Below, piece after piece: positions 17,584 through 25,057 of a DNA stretch of 64,000 nucleotides. Each line of letters starts with the position of its first letter. The first letter of the stretch is position 1. This DNA comes from an uncultured Candidatus Binatia bacterium (GTDB lineage Bacteria; Desulfobacterota; Binatia; UBA9968; JAJDTQ01): assembly GCA_958295985.1 (NCBI GenBank), contig OY282432.1, forward strand, positions 3,257,001 to 3,321,000. The letters are read 5' to 3'. Made by a program: the position numbers and the translations under genes. The notes beneath the pieces were generated by a model. It ran no database searches, was not told where the DNA came from, and worked only from the letters and a program-made list of their open reading frames with translations.

Positions 17584-17854
17584 ATGAGGGTTTTGATTGC
17601 GGCGTTGTTGATTGCGGCGGCGTTCGCTGCGCCGGTGGGGGACCTTTGTTCATAGGGGGTCGTGGCTTGGCGGGTGGCATTACGTGAGGGGCGAGAAGTC
17701 GGGGCGGCTGGATTACATGTTGACGGTGGCGGATGCTCGTAGAGCGAAGCGGATGTTGACAGCATTGGCGGAGACAAGGTTTACGGCGGGCGAGACTTGG
17801 AGGATCAGTGAGAGGGATTTCTGGAATCTGTTGGAGCCGGGTTCTTGTCCGTAG
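17584..17854 (+). pseudogene. Small secreted protein, frameshifted in a G tract right after the signal peptide
   Basis: The ATG at 17584, 13 bases after the repeat-protein stop and preceded by AAGGGAGGTG, opens a signal peptide (MRVLIAALLIAAAFAAPVG) nearly identical in its first codons to those at 15928 and 19008. The frame then hits TAG at 17653. Removing one G from the five-G run at 17637-17641 joins it to the frame that is open to 17854, giving an 89-residue protein with a basic mature part (HRGSWLGGWHYVRGEKSG, RRAKRMLTALAETRF). It is the second gene in this island broken at a five-G run. Function is unknown. Confidence 0.55.
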
Positions 17855-17944
17855 TACAGAGTAGTCTACCCGCGTTAAGCTCGGGGGGCGAATGGCGAGG
17901 GCGAGAATGCCGGAGCAGGTGATGGTTGATTAGAGGGCATTACA

Positions 17945-18877
17945 ATGAGTGTTGATATGGACAAAGGGAAACGTTGTTATGGATTGCCGGACTCACAAAT
18001 TATAGGGAAATCGTTTTCGTCTGAGGATGGGATTTTGAGAATCCATCGAAGGGAACGTAGGCCCCTAGATGAGGTACTTTCGCCTGGGATTCCGAATATG
18101 ATTCGCACGATAGGGGACGCTGTCTTGAGAGGTTTCGATGCGTATCTAACAACAAATGGGCTAGATGTCTACGAGGGACTGGAGGTATATAAGTGCGTTG
18201 AGTCCCTACTTTTGTTGAAACGTCCTTGGTGGTCCAGGAGTTGGGCTGCTTGCTTGAAAGGGCGAGCGCCGAATACGTTAGATTCAAGTAGCGGTGCCGT
18301 GGGTGCTACTTCTTCACATCCTAATTCTATGCTCCCTCCCATGAATGTAGCTCTGTCAAAGGATGACGACATGGATTGCCTTTCAATTATTGCGGGGTGG
18401 CTGGACTGTGACAGAAAAGATGGGCGAGGCAATATACAGACTCTCGTTAACTTCTATGAAGCCGCTACGATGGAGTTGGATTTTAGCTATGTCCGGTACA
18501 GGAGCTATTGGATTGCCTTAGAGGCAGCTTGGGGCAAGAAGAAGGATACCGTGACTGATATGGCATGCAAATTTGCAGAAGGGCTGGGTGTTGATCTAGG
18601 CCGAGTGATGCTTTTGAAAGATATTTATAACGTGATGCATCACCCGAGTAACCCGAATCGTCCCTCTCAGATGCTTATGAAGTATCAGGAGCTATACTCC
18701 AATAATGCATACTGGGATTTAGAACGTCTTGTCTGGAAGACTTGTAAGGATAAGGTTTTTAGGGGGCTTGTTGTTCCTATTATCCCCGAGGGTTACTACT
18801 CACTGAGCGGAGAGTCGTCTTTTGATGCTCACAATACGATTTTAGGGTCGATTCGAGTGGGAGACTTGAATATCTGA
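17945..18877 (+). CDS. Hypothetical low-GC protein, possibly a degenerate HEPN/ApeA-like domain
   Basis: A 310-residue protein with clearly lower GC and different codon choice from the rest of the window, which suggests horizontal transfer. There is no signal peptide or membrane segment. The C-terminal third (about residues 170-265) has the pattern YRSYWIALEAAWG, then about 30 residues, LLKDIYNVMHHPSNPN. This is like the 'iaLEal ... iY-xR-xxxH' core of HEPN/ApeA-type domains, but without the arginine of the R-x4-6-H nuclease motif. The start at 17945 has GAGGG about nine bases upstream. It sits between two secreted-protein genes and shares nothing with them. I do not recognise the family firmly. 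Confidence 0.55.
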   Translation: MSVDMDKGKRCYGLPDSQIIGKSFSSEDGILRIHRRERRPLDEVLSPGIPNMIRTIGDAVLRGFDAYLTTNGLDVYEGLEVYKCVESLLLLKRPWWSRSWAACLKGRAPNTLDSSSGAVGATSSHPNSMLPPMNVALSKDDDMDCLSIIAGWLDCDRKDGRGNIQTLVNFYEAATMELDFSYVRYRSYWIALEAAWGKKKDTVTDMACKFAEGLGVDLGRVMLLKDIYNVMHHPSNPNRPSQMLMKYQELYSNNAYWDLERLVWKTCKDKVFRGLVVPIIPEGYYSLSGESSFDAHNTILGSIRVGDLNI

Positions 18878-19007
18878 ATAGGCACGACGAGGACATGACC
18901 ACCACGACCGACTGACCCGAGTGTTGCGGATTGAGGTTTGCCGGAAGGCGGGCATCCTCCCGGAGCAATCGGGCTCCAGCGAGCGAGTGAGAAGGAAGGA
19001 GAGCAAG

Positions 19008-19325
19008 ATGAGGGTTTTGATGGCAGCGTTGTTGGTGTTGATGCTGGCAGGGTGTGGTCCGCAGCATCGGCCTGCGGGTTCGGAATTGGAGGTTCCGGTG
19101 GCGGGGTCGTTGGAAGTGCGGATACCGGCTGGTGAGTGGCGGGTGTTGGGGAACACGTTTGGTGAGTCGTGGGAGGCGGCAACGTGGGTAGGGTTGTGTC
19201 CGGCGCGGGGTGCGGATTGCACGGTATCGCGGTCGCGGTCTGGACCCTGGGAGTACAAGCGAGGTGGCGGGGCGGTGTTGGTGGTAGAGGGGCGGCAATT
19301 GGGCATCGCGGGAGGTGCCGAGTGA
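19008..19325 (+). CDS. Small lipoprotein sharing the island leader
   Basis: A 105-residue protein starting at 19008 behind GAAGGAAGGAGAG. The signal peptide MRVLMAALLVLMLAGC has a clear lipobox (LAGC). Its first twelve bases, ATGAGGGTTTTG, are identical to those of the genes at 15928 and 17584. The mature part has a divergent copy of the repeat seen upstream: LEVPVAGSLEVRIPAGEW, then CPARGADCTVS, with the same cysteine pair. It ends just before the truncated toxin gene on the other strand. Probably an outer-membrane or periplasm-anchored protein; function unknown. Confidence 0.65.
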   Translation: MRVLMAALLVLMLAGCGPQHRPAGSELEVPVAGSLEVRIPAGEWRVLGNTFGESWEAATWVGLCPARGADCTVSRSRSGPWEYKRGGGAVLVVEGRQLGIAGGAE

Positions 19326-19367
19326 TGAGGAATCGACGACACGGGCATTTGAGCGGCGGGGGTAGGG

Positions 19368-19628
19368 TAGTGCGGCGGACCGCTTTCGGCCGACGCAGGG
19401 TACAATAATCAGGCCGGGGTGAACGTCTTTGGCTCCGACCAGCGCGCGAAAATCACGCGCGTTCTCCGTGACGATCACAAGTCCGTGAGCGATGCATCGT
19501 TCCACCACACGGTGGTCTGGCGCTCCCCTGCCTCCGAAGTCCAGAGGATGCTGAGCCACATGCTTGCCGGACTCGTTCAAGTTGCGGGCAATCTGAGGCG
19601 ACAGGCATTCATCGATGAACAGACGCAT
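19368..19628 (-). pseudogene. DUF5615 PIN-like toxin (VapC45-type), C-terminus lost
   Basis: The first 87 or so residues match the DUF5615 PIN-like toxin family: MRLFIDECLSPQIARNL with the first acidic residues, DHRVVERCIAHGLVIVTENARDF with the second, and HPGLIIVPCVGRKR. Members are usually about 115-140 residues. Here family similarity stops at RSAAL, and the frame runs on open to 18780 with unrelated sequence that overlaps the lipoprotein gene on the other strand. I read this as a toxin gene cut at its 3' end when the secreted-protein island formed. It follows its DUF433 antitoxin by 18 bases on the same strand, the usual order. Confidence 0.6.
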
Positions 19629-19646
19629 GGGTCGTGACGGTCTTCG

Positions 19647-20237
19647 TCACGACCGGTTGCGCCACGGCCGGCTGCCAGGTCGACCCCGCAAGGGATGTGC
19701 CCGCGCGAAAATCGCCGCCGCTTCGAATGCTTCACGCGGAATATCAGGATTGTCCGCGACGAGATCATCGATGCTGTCGCCATCCAGCAAGCGTCCGAGC
19801 ACCGAATACACGGTCATCCGTGTCCCCTTTATCACGGGCGTGCCTCCGAGTATCTCCGGATCGGACACGATATGAGCGTCACGCGATTCCTTGTAGCGCC
19901 GGGCTGTCTGGAAGCAACCCCCGGCCAGTTCGTCCAGACGCACGAACGTGCCTGGCGAAAACTCGATGGGCCCGAGCACCATGGGCTCAAGCTGGAGAAG
20001 TTTGGTCCAAAGCGCCTTTTTGAGTCGCACCGGAAGATCCACGAGGTCTGCGCGTTTCAATGCCGCGAAATAGGCTACCGCCGACAGCGGTACATAGCGC
20101 GTCGAACCGCCACGCAAGCGTGCAGGCCGGGCCAGGGTTTGTATGATCTCTGCTTCCACCGCCTTCTCCACGGCCGTTTTCGAGACGCCGGCCAGTTCGG
20201 CCGCTTCGCGGAGGGTGAGGTCAGGTGCTGTTCGCAT
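19647..20237 (-). CDS. DUF433-type antitoxin with N-terminal helix-turn-helix (VapB45-like)
   Basis: A 196-residue protein. The N-terminus has a DNA-binding helix-turn-helix (LTLREAAELAGVSKTAVEKAVE, residues 8-29), and the C-terminus a DUF433 domain with the signature HIVSDPEILGGTPVIKGTRM and VYSVLGRLLDGDSIDDL. DUF433 proteins are antitoxins for DUF5615 PIN-like toxins; Mycobacterium VapBC45 has this layout. It starts at 20237 with AAGGAG seven bases upstream. A perfect eight-base inverted repeat overlaps the start codon and is a natural self-regulation site. Its toxin appears truncated, so this may be an orphan antitoxin. Confidence 0.8.
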   Translation of the reverse strand: MRTAPDLTLREAAELAGVSKTAVEKAVEAEIIQTLARPARLRGGSTRYVPLSAVAYFAALKRADLVDLPVRLKKALWTKLLQLEPMVLGPIEFSPGTFVRLDELAGGCFQTARRYKESRDAHIVSDPEILGGTPVIKGTRMTVYSVLGRLLDGDSIDDLVADNPDIPREAFEAAAIFARAHPLRGRPGSRPWRNRS

Positions 20238-20267
20238 AATTTACTCCTTATCGGGAACGAATTATGC
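20234..20267. promoter_or_regulatory. Inverted repeat, candidate operator of the antitoxin gene
   Basis: GCATAATT (20234-20241) and AATTATGC (20260-20267) are perfect eight-base arms separated by 18 bases. The left arm contains the antitoxin start codon and the ribosome site lies in the spacer, a good place for autoregulation by the helix-turn-helix antitoxin. Confidence 0.45.
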
Positions 20268-20427
20268 ACCAACAAGTTGCCGGCTGCAAGCTGCAACCAA
20301 GGGAGCCGAAACTACCGCGCGAACCGCTCGACGTGACCCCCACGAAAGCCTTGCCGACCGGCTTGACACCGGCGGCTTCACGGGAGCAGAATCCGCCATC
20401 AGCACAGGAAGACACGGAGGGACCTCC

Positions 20428-21225
20428 ATGGAAACCGTACACAAACCACGGAGCTACGGCGAACACGCCGACCATTGGCTCGACTTCGAGGAGAGTCCGC
20501 GGCGCGTGCGGGTTACCTTCGGGGGCGAGACCCTGGTGGACACCAAACGCGCCATGCTGCTGAGGGAGGCGGGGCACGTTCCGGTCTACTACTTCCCGCG
20601 GGACGACGTGCGCATGGAGCTCCTGACTCCCAACGACCACCATACCCGCTGCCCGGTCAAGGGCGAGGCTTCCTACTGGAACGTGGCCGCGGGAGGCAAG
20701 ACGGCCGAGTCCGCGGCCTGGAGCTACCCTGACCCCAAGGCGGAATCCCGCGAAATCGCCGGGTACCTCTCCTTCTACTGGAACCGGATGGACGCCTGGT
20801 ACGAGGAGGAGGACGAGATCTTCGTCCATGCCCGGGACCCGTACAAGAGGGTGGACGTGCTCAACAGCTCACGCCACGTGCAGGTGACCCTCGGGGGCGA
20901 GGTGGTGGCGGATTCCAGACGGCCCCGGCTGGTCCTCGAGACCGGACACCTGACCCGCTACTATCTGCCGCGCGAGGACGTGCGCATGGACCTGCTGGAA
21001 CCCAGCGACACCACGTCGCGGTGCCCCTACAAGGGCATCGCCGGCTACTGGTCCGCCAACGTGGGCGGCAAGGTGTTCGAAGATACCGTGTGGAGCTACG
21101 AGGACACCATTCCCGAGTGCCCGAAGATCAGGGACTTGATGTGCTTCTTCAACGAGCGGGTAGACTCGATCCACGTGGATGGGGAGCCGCTGAAGACTCC
21201 CAGGACCAAGTGGTCCCGAGCTTAG
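20428..21225 (+). CDS. Protein with two tandem DUF427 domains
   Basis: A 265-residue protein made of two copies of DUF427, at about residues 20-120 and 135-245. Each has the pattern R-V-VTFGGE/VTLGGE, a short AMLLREAGHVPVYYFPRDDVRM or PRLVLETGHLTRYYLPREDVRM segment, TRCPVKG or SRCPYKG, and a WSY ending. The domain is small and beta-rich; its biochemical role is not established. The ATG at 20428 follows GGAGGGACCTCC and is preferred to an upstream start at 20143 that would read through the antitoxin operator. No clear operon partner is seen. Confidence 0.85.
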   Translation: METVHKPRSYGEHADHWLDFEESPRRVRVTFGGETLVDTKRAMLLREAGHVPVYYFPRDDVRMELLTPNDHHTRCPVKGEASYWNVAAGGKTAESAAWSYPDPKAESREIAGYLSFYWNRMDAWYEEEDEIFVHARDPYKRVDVLNSSRHVQVTLGGEVVADSRRPRLVLETGHLTRYYLPREDVRMDLLEPSDTTSRCPYKGIAGYWSANVGGKVFEDTVWSYEDTIPECPKIRDLMCFFNERVDSIHVDGEPLKTPRTKWSRA

Positions 21226-21271
21226 CGCAGTTATTTCCGGGACAGGACGCTAGCCGACTCTGCCCGGGAGG

Positions 21272-22060
21272 CTACGCCGCCGAAGAGGACGCCGGGCGAT
21301 CGGCAGCCGCTTCCGAAAGCGGGCCGCCCGCCTCGCGCAGCTTCGGGAACAGTTCGTCGAGGCTCCGTATCAGGAGCTTCGGCTTGGCCGCGGCCAGCGT
21401 CTCCTCGTCGTTGTAGGAGTATTCGGTGGCCAGGGCCACGGTGAACACCGAGAGGTCGTTGCCGGCCACCGTGGCGAACTCCAGGTTGTTGCCCGCCCGC
21501 AGGTAGCTGGCGGTTCCGGACAGCAGAATCACGTCGAGCTTCCGGTTGAGCTTCCGGAACAGGTGGTAGATGCCCTGCTCCTTCCTGAAGTAGGTCTCGT
21601 CGCGGTCGATGATCTCGTCGAAGTATTCACTGATGCCGTGCTCCTCCATGACCCGGTGCTTGTATCGCCGGCCACTGGTGGTGAGCACCATGTTGCTCAG
21701 GCCCGCGTCCCGGGCCCCGCGCAACGACTCCTCGACGCCCGGGATGAAGTCCGGCGGGTTCACGTCGAAGCCGTGCCGGCGGGCGATCTCCAGGGCGTGA
21801 CCGCGTATCTCCCGGCGGACGCCCTCGTTGTAGATGATGCTCGGGTCCCGCCGGTAGTCTTCCTCGAACAGGATCGGCGCCAGGAAGAAGTCGAAGGGGC
21901 CGTCCGCCACCTTGCGCAGTTCCTCGAAGGAAAGTTCAGGCTTGTGGTAACGTGGGAGGATCTCGTTGGCGATGACGTGAACCCGATGGATGTCCGTCTC
22001 GATGGTGTCGGACATGGTCCGCACCAGGCATCTCTTGACCGACGTCGGCGTATCACTCAT
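21272..22060 (-). CDS. HAD-superfamily-like protein without a clear nucleophile motif
   Basis: A 262-residue protein whose middle resembles a HAD hydrolase: FIPGVEESLRGARDAGLSNMVLTTSGRRYKH is a typical motif II region, EYFDEIIDRDETYFRKEQGIY fits motif III with its lysine, and LLSGTASYLRAGNNL may stand for motif IV. The N-terminal DxDxT/V nucleophile motif is not seen; the N-terminus reads ETDIHRVHVIANEILPRYHK. It may be a catalytically dead HAD relative, or the fold call may be wrong. The first ATG at 22060 is used; methionine 16 is possible. It is divergent from the next gene. Confidence 0.5.
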   Translation of the reverse strand: MSDTPTSVKRCLVRTMSDTIETDIHRVHVIANEILPRYHKPELSFEELRKVADGPFDFFLAPILFEEDYRRDPSIIYNEGVRREIRGHALEIARRHGFDVNPPDFIPGVEESLRGARDAGLSNMVLTTSGRRYKHRVMEEHGISEYFDEIIDRDETYFRKEQGIYHLFRKLNRKLDVILLSGTASYLRAGNNLEFATVAGNDLSVFTVALATEYSYNDEETLAAAKPKLLIRSLDELFPKLREAGGPLSEAAADRPASSSAA

Positions 22061-22201
22061 GGCAACCCCCCCCTAGGCGCTGGCCGGAAAAGGCACTGGC
22101 TGGCAAACTGATCCAGCTTTAGCTAATCTGCCGGAAGCCTGTCAACCAGTCCGAGCTCAGTCCGAACTTCCTGTGGGGAAGTTCGCGCCGGTGGAGATGT
22201 C

Positions 22202-23185
22202 ATGCTGAACCTGACTCTGGCGTGCGGCCGCTATGACCGTACCGAGGCCTTGCGGGACGGACGCGTCCGGCCCGACGGGATCCGGCTCAACTGCCTCACG
22301 CTGAAGGTGGAGGAAACCTTCTGGCGCATGATGCAGTATCACGAGTTTGACGTGGCCGAGACCTCCCTGGGCGGCTACGTCGTGCGCCGGGGACGCGGCG
22401 TCGACGACCTGGTGGCGATTCCCGTGTTCCCGTCGCGCTTCTTCCGCCAGTCCTGCATCTTCGTTCACCGCGGCTCCGGCATCGAAACGCCGCAGGACCT
22501 CAAGGGCAAGCGCATCGGTGTTCCCGAATACCAGATGACCGCGGCCGTCTGGGCCCGGGGGGCGCTCTCGGACGACTACGGCGTGCGCCCCGAGGACGTC
22601 GAATGGGTCCAGGGCGGTCTGGAGGACCCGGGCCGCCTTCCCTTCGAGCCCGTGGAGCCCGCCGGCATCAGGCTGGGCTTCGCCCCGCCGGACCGGTCCC
22701 TGGCGCGGATGCTGGCGGACGGCGAGATAAACGCGCTGATCACCGCCCGGACGCCGTCCACGTTCGACCCTGCCGGATCCAGCGTGCGCCGGCTCTTTCG
22801 TGAACCCTGGATGGTCGAGCGGGACTACTTCAAGCGCACCGGCATCTTCCCCATCATGCACACGGTATCCATGAGGCGGGAGCTCCTCGATGAGCACCCC
22901 TGGGTCGCGGCCACCCTGATGAAGGCCTTTTCCGAGGCCAAGGACCTGGCCATGGCCGACCTGACCCAGACCAGCGCCCTGCCCCTTGCGTTGCCGTTCC
23001 TGACCGAGCACGCCTACCGGACGGTGGAGACCATGGGCGAGGACTTCTGGCCCTACGGCCTGGAGTCCAATCGCAAGACCCTCGAAACATTCGTGCGTTA
23101 CATGCACGAGCAGGGCATGATCGACCGCCGAATGCCCGTCGAGGAGCTGTTCGCCCCGAGCACCCACCGCACCTTCCGCATCTGA
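22202..23185 (+). CDS. Periplasmic-binding-fold protein of the 4,5-dihydroxyphthalate decarboxylase type
   Basis: A 327-residue protein without a signal peptide. It matches the cytoplasmic type 2 periplasmic-binding-fold family annotated as 4,5-dihydroxyphthalate decarboxylase: LTLACGRYDRTEALRDG at the start, FDVAETSLGGYVVRRGRG near residue 50, DLVAIPVFPSRFFRQS, LKGKRIGVPEYQMTAAVWARG and GIFPIMHTVSMRRE. Decarboxylation of 4,5-dihydroxyphthalate to protocatechuate is the only well-known reaction of the family; most members are untested. A paralogue of nearly equal length lies head-on 210 bases downstream. Confidence 0.75.
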   Translation: MLNLTLACGRYDRTEALRDGRVRPDGIRLNCLTLKVEETFWRMMQYHEFDVAETSLGGYVVRRGRGVDDLVAIPVFPSRFFRQSCIFVHRGSGIETPQDLKGKRIGVPEYQMTAAVWARGALSDDYGVRPEDVEWVQGGLEDPGRLPFEPVEPAGIRLGFAPPDRSLARMLADGEINALITARTPSTFDPAGSSVRRLFREPWMVERDYFKRTGIFPIMHTVSMRRELLDEHPWVAATLMKAFSEAKDLAMADLTQTSALPLALPFLTEHAYRTVETMGEDFWPYGLESNRKTLETFVRYMHEQGMIDRRMPVEELFAPSTHRTFRI

Positions 23186-23394
23186 GCGGGCGCATCGCCA
23201 GGGTCCAATCACCCGTAACGATTCAAAAACGCGGCAAAAACCCTGGTTACTCTTTGTGCAGGTCGTTGAAACGGCCTTTTCTCAAGGCTCGGAGCGGGCC
23301 TGAACACGCCCCTGTGAACAGGTTGTCCACAAACTCGGTGGATGGTGTCAGTAAACCGTCACACTCGTCGGGAGATCCACGGGGCGTCGGGTTT

Positions 23395-24366
23395 TCAGAC
23401 ATAGTGCTGGATTTCCTGAAGGGACGGCGGGAAAAACAGCTCTTCTATCGCGGGCTTCTGCTTGATCATGCCTTGCTCGAACTCGTAGCGCACCGCGGCC
23501 TCGAGCGCGGGCCGGTTGGCCTCCAGGCTGTAGGGCCAGGGGTCGGGTCCGAAGATGGCATGCTGCTCCTGCAACTCTTCCTTGGCCCAGACCAGGGCGA
23601 GGCTTCGGGGATCGCGCATGCGTTCGTAACAGACCTCCTTGGACCGCTGGAGGGCCTGAAGGAGACTGACCGCCACCCACGGGGCGCGCTCGAGTATCTC
23701 GTCCTTGATCACCACCGTGTGCATGATGGGAAAGATGCCGCTCTTGCCGTAGTACTCGACCTCCGCCTGCCTGGGGTCCGGGAACAGCAGCGCCACCTTG
23801 TCCGAGCCCGCCCGCATGGACGGCAGGACCTCGGGATAGAGCGCTCCCTCGAGCTCTCCCGCGCACAGCATCTCGTCGATGTTCCGGCCTCCGGCCACCC
23901 GGTGAACCTTCATCCACGGAGCCGGCTCCAGCGGCGCGTCCTCTTCTTCCTGGCACCACCACTCCACCGTGGCCAGGTCCAGACCGTAATAGTCCTGCAG
24001 GATCCCGCGCATCCACAGGCCCGCGGAGTTCTGCAACGTATCCAGGCCGATCCGCTTGCCGTTGAGGTCGGAGGGTTTTTCGATGCCGCACCCGGTGCGC
24101 TTGACCATGTAGCTGTGGCGGAAACGCCGGTGCGGGAACGCGGGAATGGCGGTGAAGTCCCGGCCCTGGTCATGGGCCACCAGGTAACCCACCAGCGACA
24201 GTTCGCACGCGTCGAACTCTTCGTGGCGCAGCATGCGGCCGTGGCGCTCGGGCGACGCCATGGTGAGCACGTTGAGATCGATGCCCGCGGGCTCCACCAC
24301 CTTCTCCCAGAGCGGGCGCAGAAGATCGTAGCTGCCGCAGGCGAAATTCAGGTTCAAGCGGGACAC
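23395..24366 (-). CDS. Second 4,5-dihydroxyphthalate-decarboxylase-like protein
   Basis: A 323-residue paralogue of the protein encoded at 22202-23185, on the opposite strand and convergent with it. Shared landmarks are LNFACGSYDLLRPLWE, FDACELSLVGYLVAHDQG, TAIPAFPHRRFRHSYM, LNGKRIGLDTLQNSAGLWMRG, GIFPIMHTVVIKDE and DPWPYSLEANRPALEA. The pair is clearly diverged, so it is not a recent duplication. No signal peptide is present. It is encoded just downstream of the MocA-like gene (15 bases), so the two may be co-transcribed. Substrate unknown. Confidence 0.75.
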   Translation of the reverse strand: MSRLNLNFACGSYDLLRPLWEKVVEPAGIDLNVLTMASPERHGRMLRHEEFDACELSLVGYLVAHDQGRDFTAIPAFPHRRFRHSYMVKRTGCGIEKPSDLNGKRIGLDTLQNSAGLWMRGILQDYYGLDLATVEWWCQEEEDAPLEPAPWMKVHRVAGGRNIDEMLCAGELEGALYPEVLPSMRAGSDKVALLFPDPRQAEVEYYGKSGIFPIMHTVVIKDEILERAPWVAVSLLQALQRSKEVCYERMRDPRSLALVWAKEELQEQHAIFGPDPWPYSLEANRPALEAAVRYEFEQGMIKQKPAIEELFFPPSLQEIQHYV

Positions 24367-24381
24367 TATCGGCTCCTTGCG

Positions 24382-24969
24382 TTATTGGCTCCTTACGTGT
24401 TTTCGATACTCCTCGGGCGTGTCGATGTCGATGAGGACGCCTTCCTCGTCGGTTTCCAACTCCAGGGTCTCCCCGGGGTGGCCCCGCACCACCGGCTTGG
24501 CGCCGGTTTCCAGGGACGCCGCCAGGAACTCGGGAAAGAGCTTGCTGGAGAACAGAACCGGATGGCCGCGCCTGCCGGCAAACCGGGGTACCACGATGAG
24601 CTTCCGCTCAGCCCGGAAACGCTCGATCAGCCGGTCCACCAGGGCGCCCTCGATGAAGGGGTGGTCCACCAGGTGCACCAGGATCGCCTCCACCGGCTCG
24701 CCTTCCAACGCCCGGATGGCGGTCTGCAAGGACGAGAGCTGTCCCCGGGCGTAGTCGGGATTCACCACGGTGTCGACTCCCAGGTAGGCGACGGCCTCCC
24801 GCATGGCGTCCGCGTTGTAGCCCAGGACCGCCAGGGTCCTGTCCACGCCGGTCCGCTCCAGCGCGCGGACGATGCGTTCGATGAACGGGACACCCTCCAC
24901 CGGCAGCAACGCCTTGGGGCTTCCCATGCGGGTGGACGCACCCGCGGCCAGGACAACGGCGACGATCAT
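24382..24969 (-). CDS. MocA/MobA-like nucleotidyltransferase (molybdenum cofactor cytidylyltransferase type)
   Basis: A 195-residue NTP-transferase of the GT-A-like fold. The nucleotide-binding start is LAAGASTRMGSPKALLPVEG (residues 7-26), the metal-binding acidic residue is in VHLVDHPFIEG near residue 100, and GRRGHPVLFSSKLFPE is typical of MocA/XdhC-partner proteins. MocA makes the cytosine-dinucleotide form of the molybdenum cofactor needed by xanthine-oxidase-family enzymes, which fits the operon at 8.5-12.3 kb. The adjacent decarboxylase-like gene does not need molybdenum. A general nucleotidyltransferase role cannot be excluded. Confidence 0.8.
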   Translation of the reverse strand: MIVAVVLAAGASTRMGSPKALLPVEGVPFIERIVRALERTGVDRTLAVLGYNADAMREAVAYLGVDTVVNPDYARGQLSSLQTAIRALEGEPVEAILVHLVDHPFIEGALVDRLIERFRAERKLIVVPRFAGRRGHPVLFSSKLFPEFLAASLETGAKPVVRGHPGETLELETDEEGVLIDIDTPEEYRKHVRSQ

Positions 24970-25057
24970 GATTCGCGACAGCGTTTCGGCGATAGCGTTT
25001 CGTAGAGCAGGCTAGAGCCGGGCTACACCGACCCGTCGATGAACCCGGCGTCCACCC

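Noticed and set aside
18780..19367. C-terminal extension of the DUF5615 frame as real protein
   Set aside because: After residue 87 the translation is Arg/Pro/His-rich, opposite the lipoprotein gene at 19008 and reaching into the end of the 17945 ORF. It matches no part of the toxin family.
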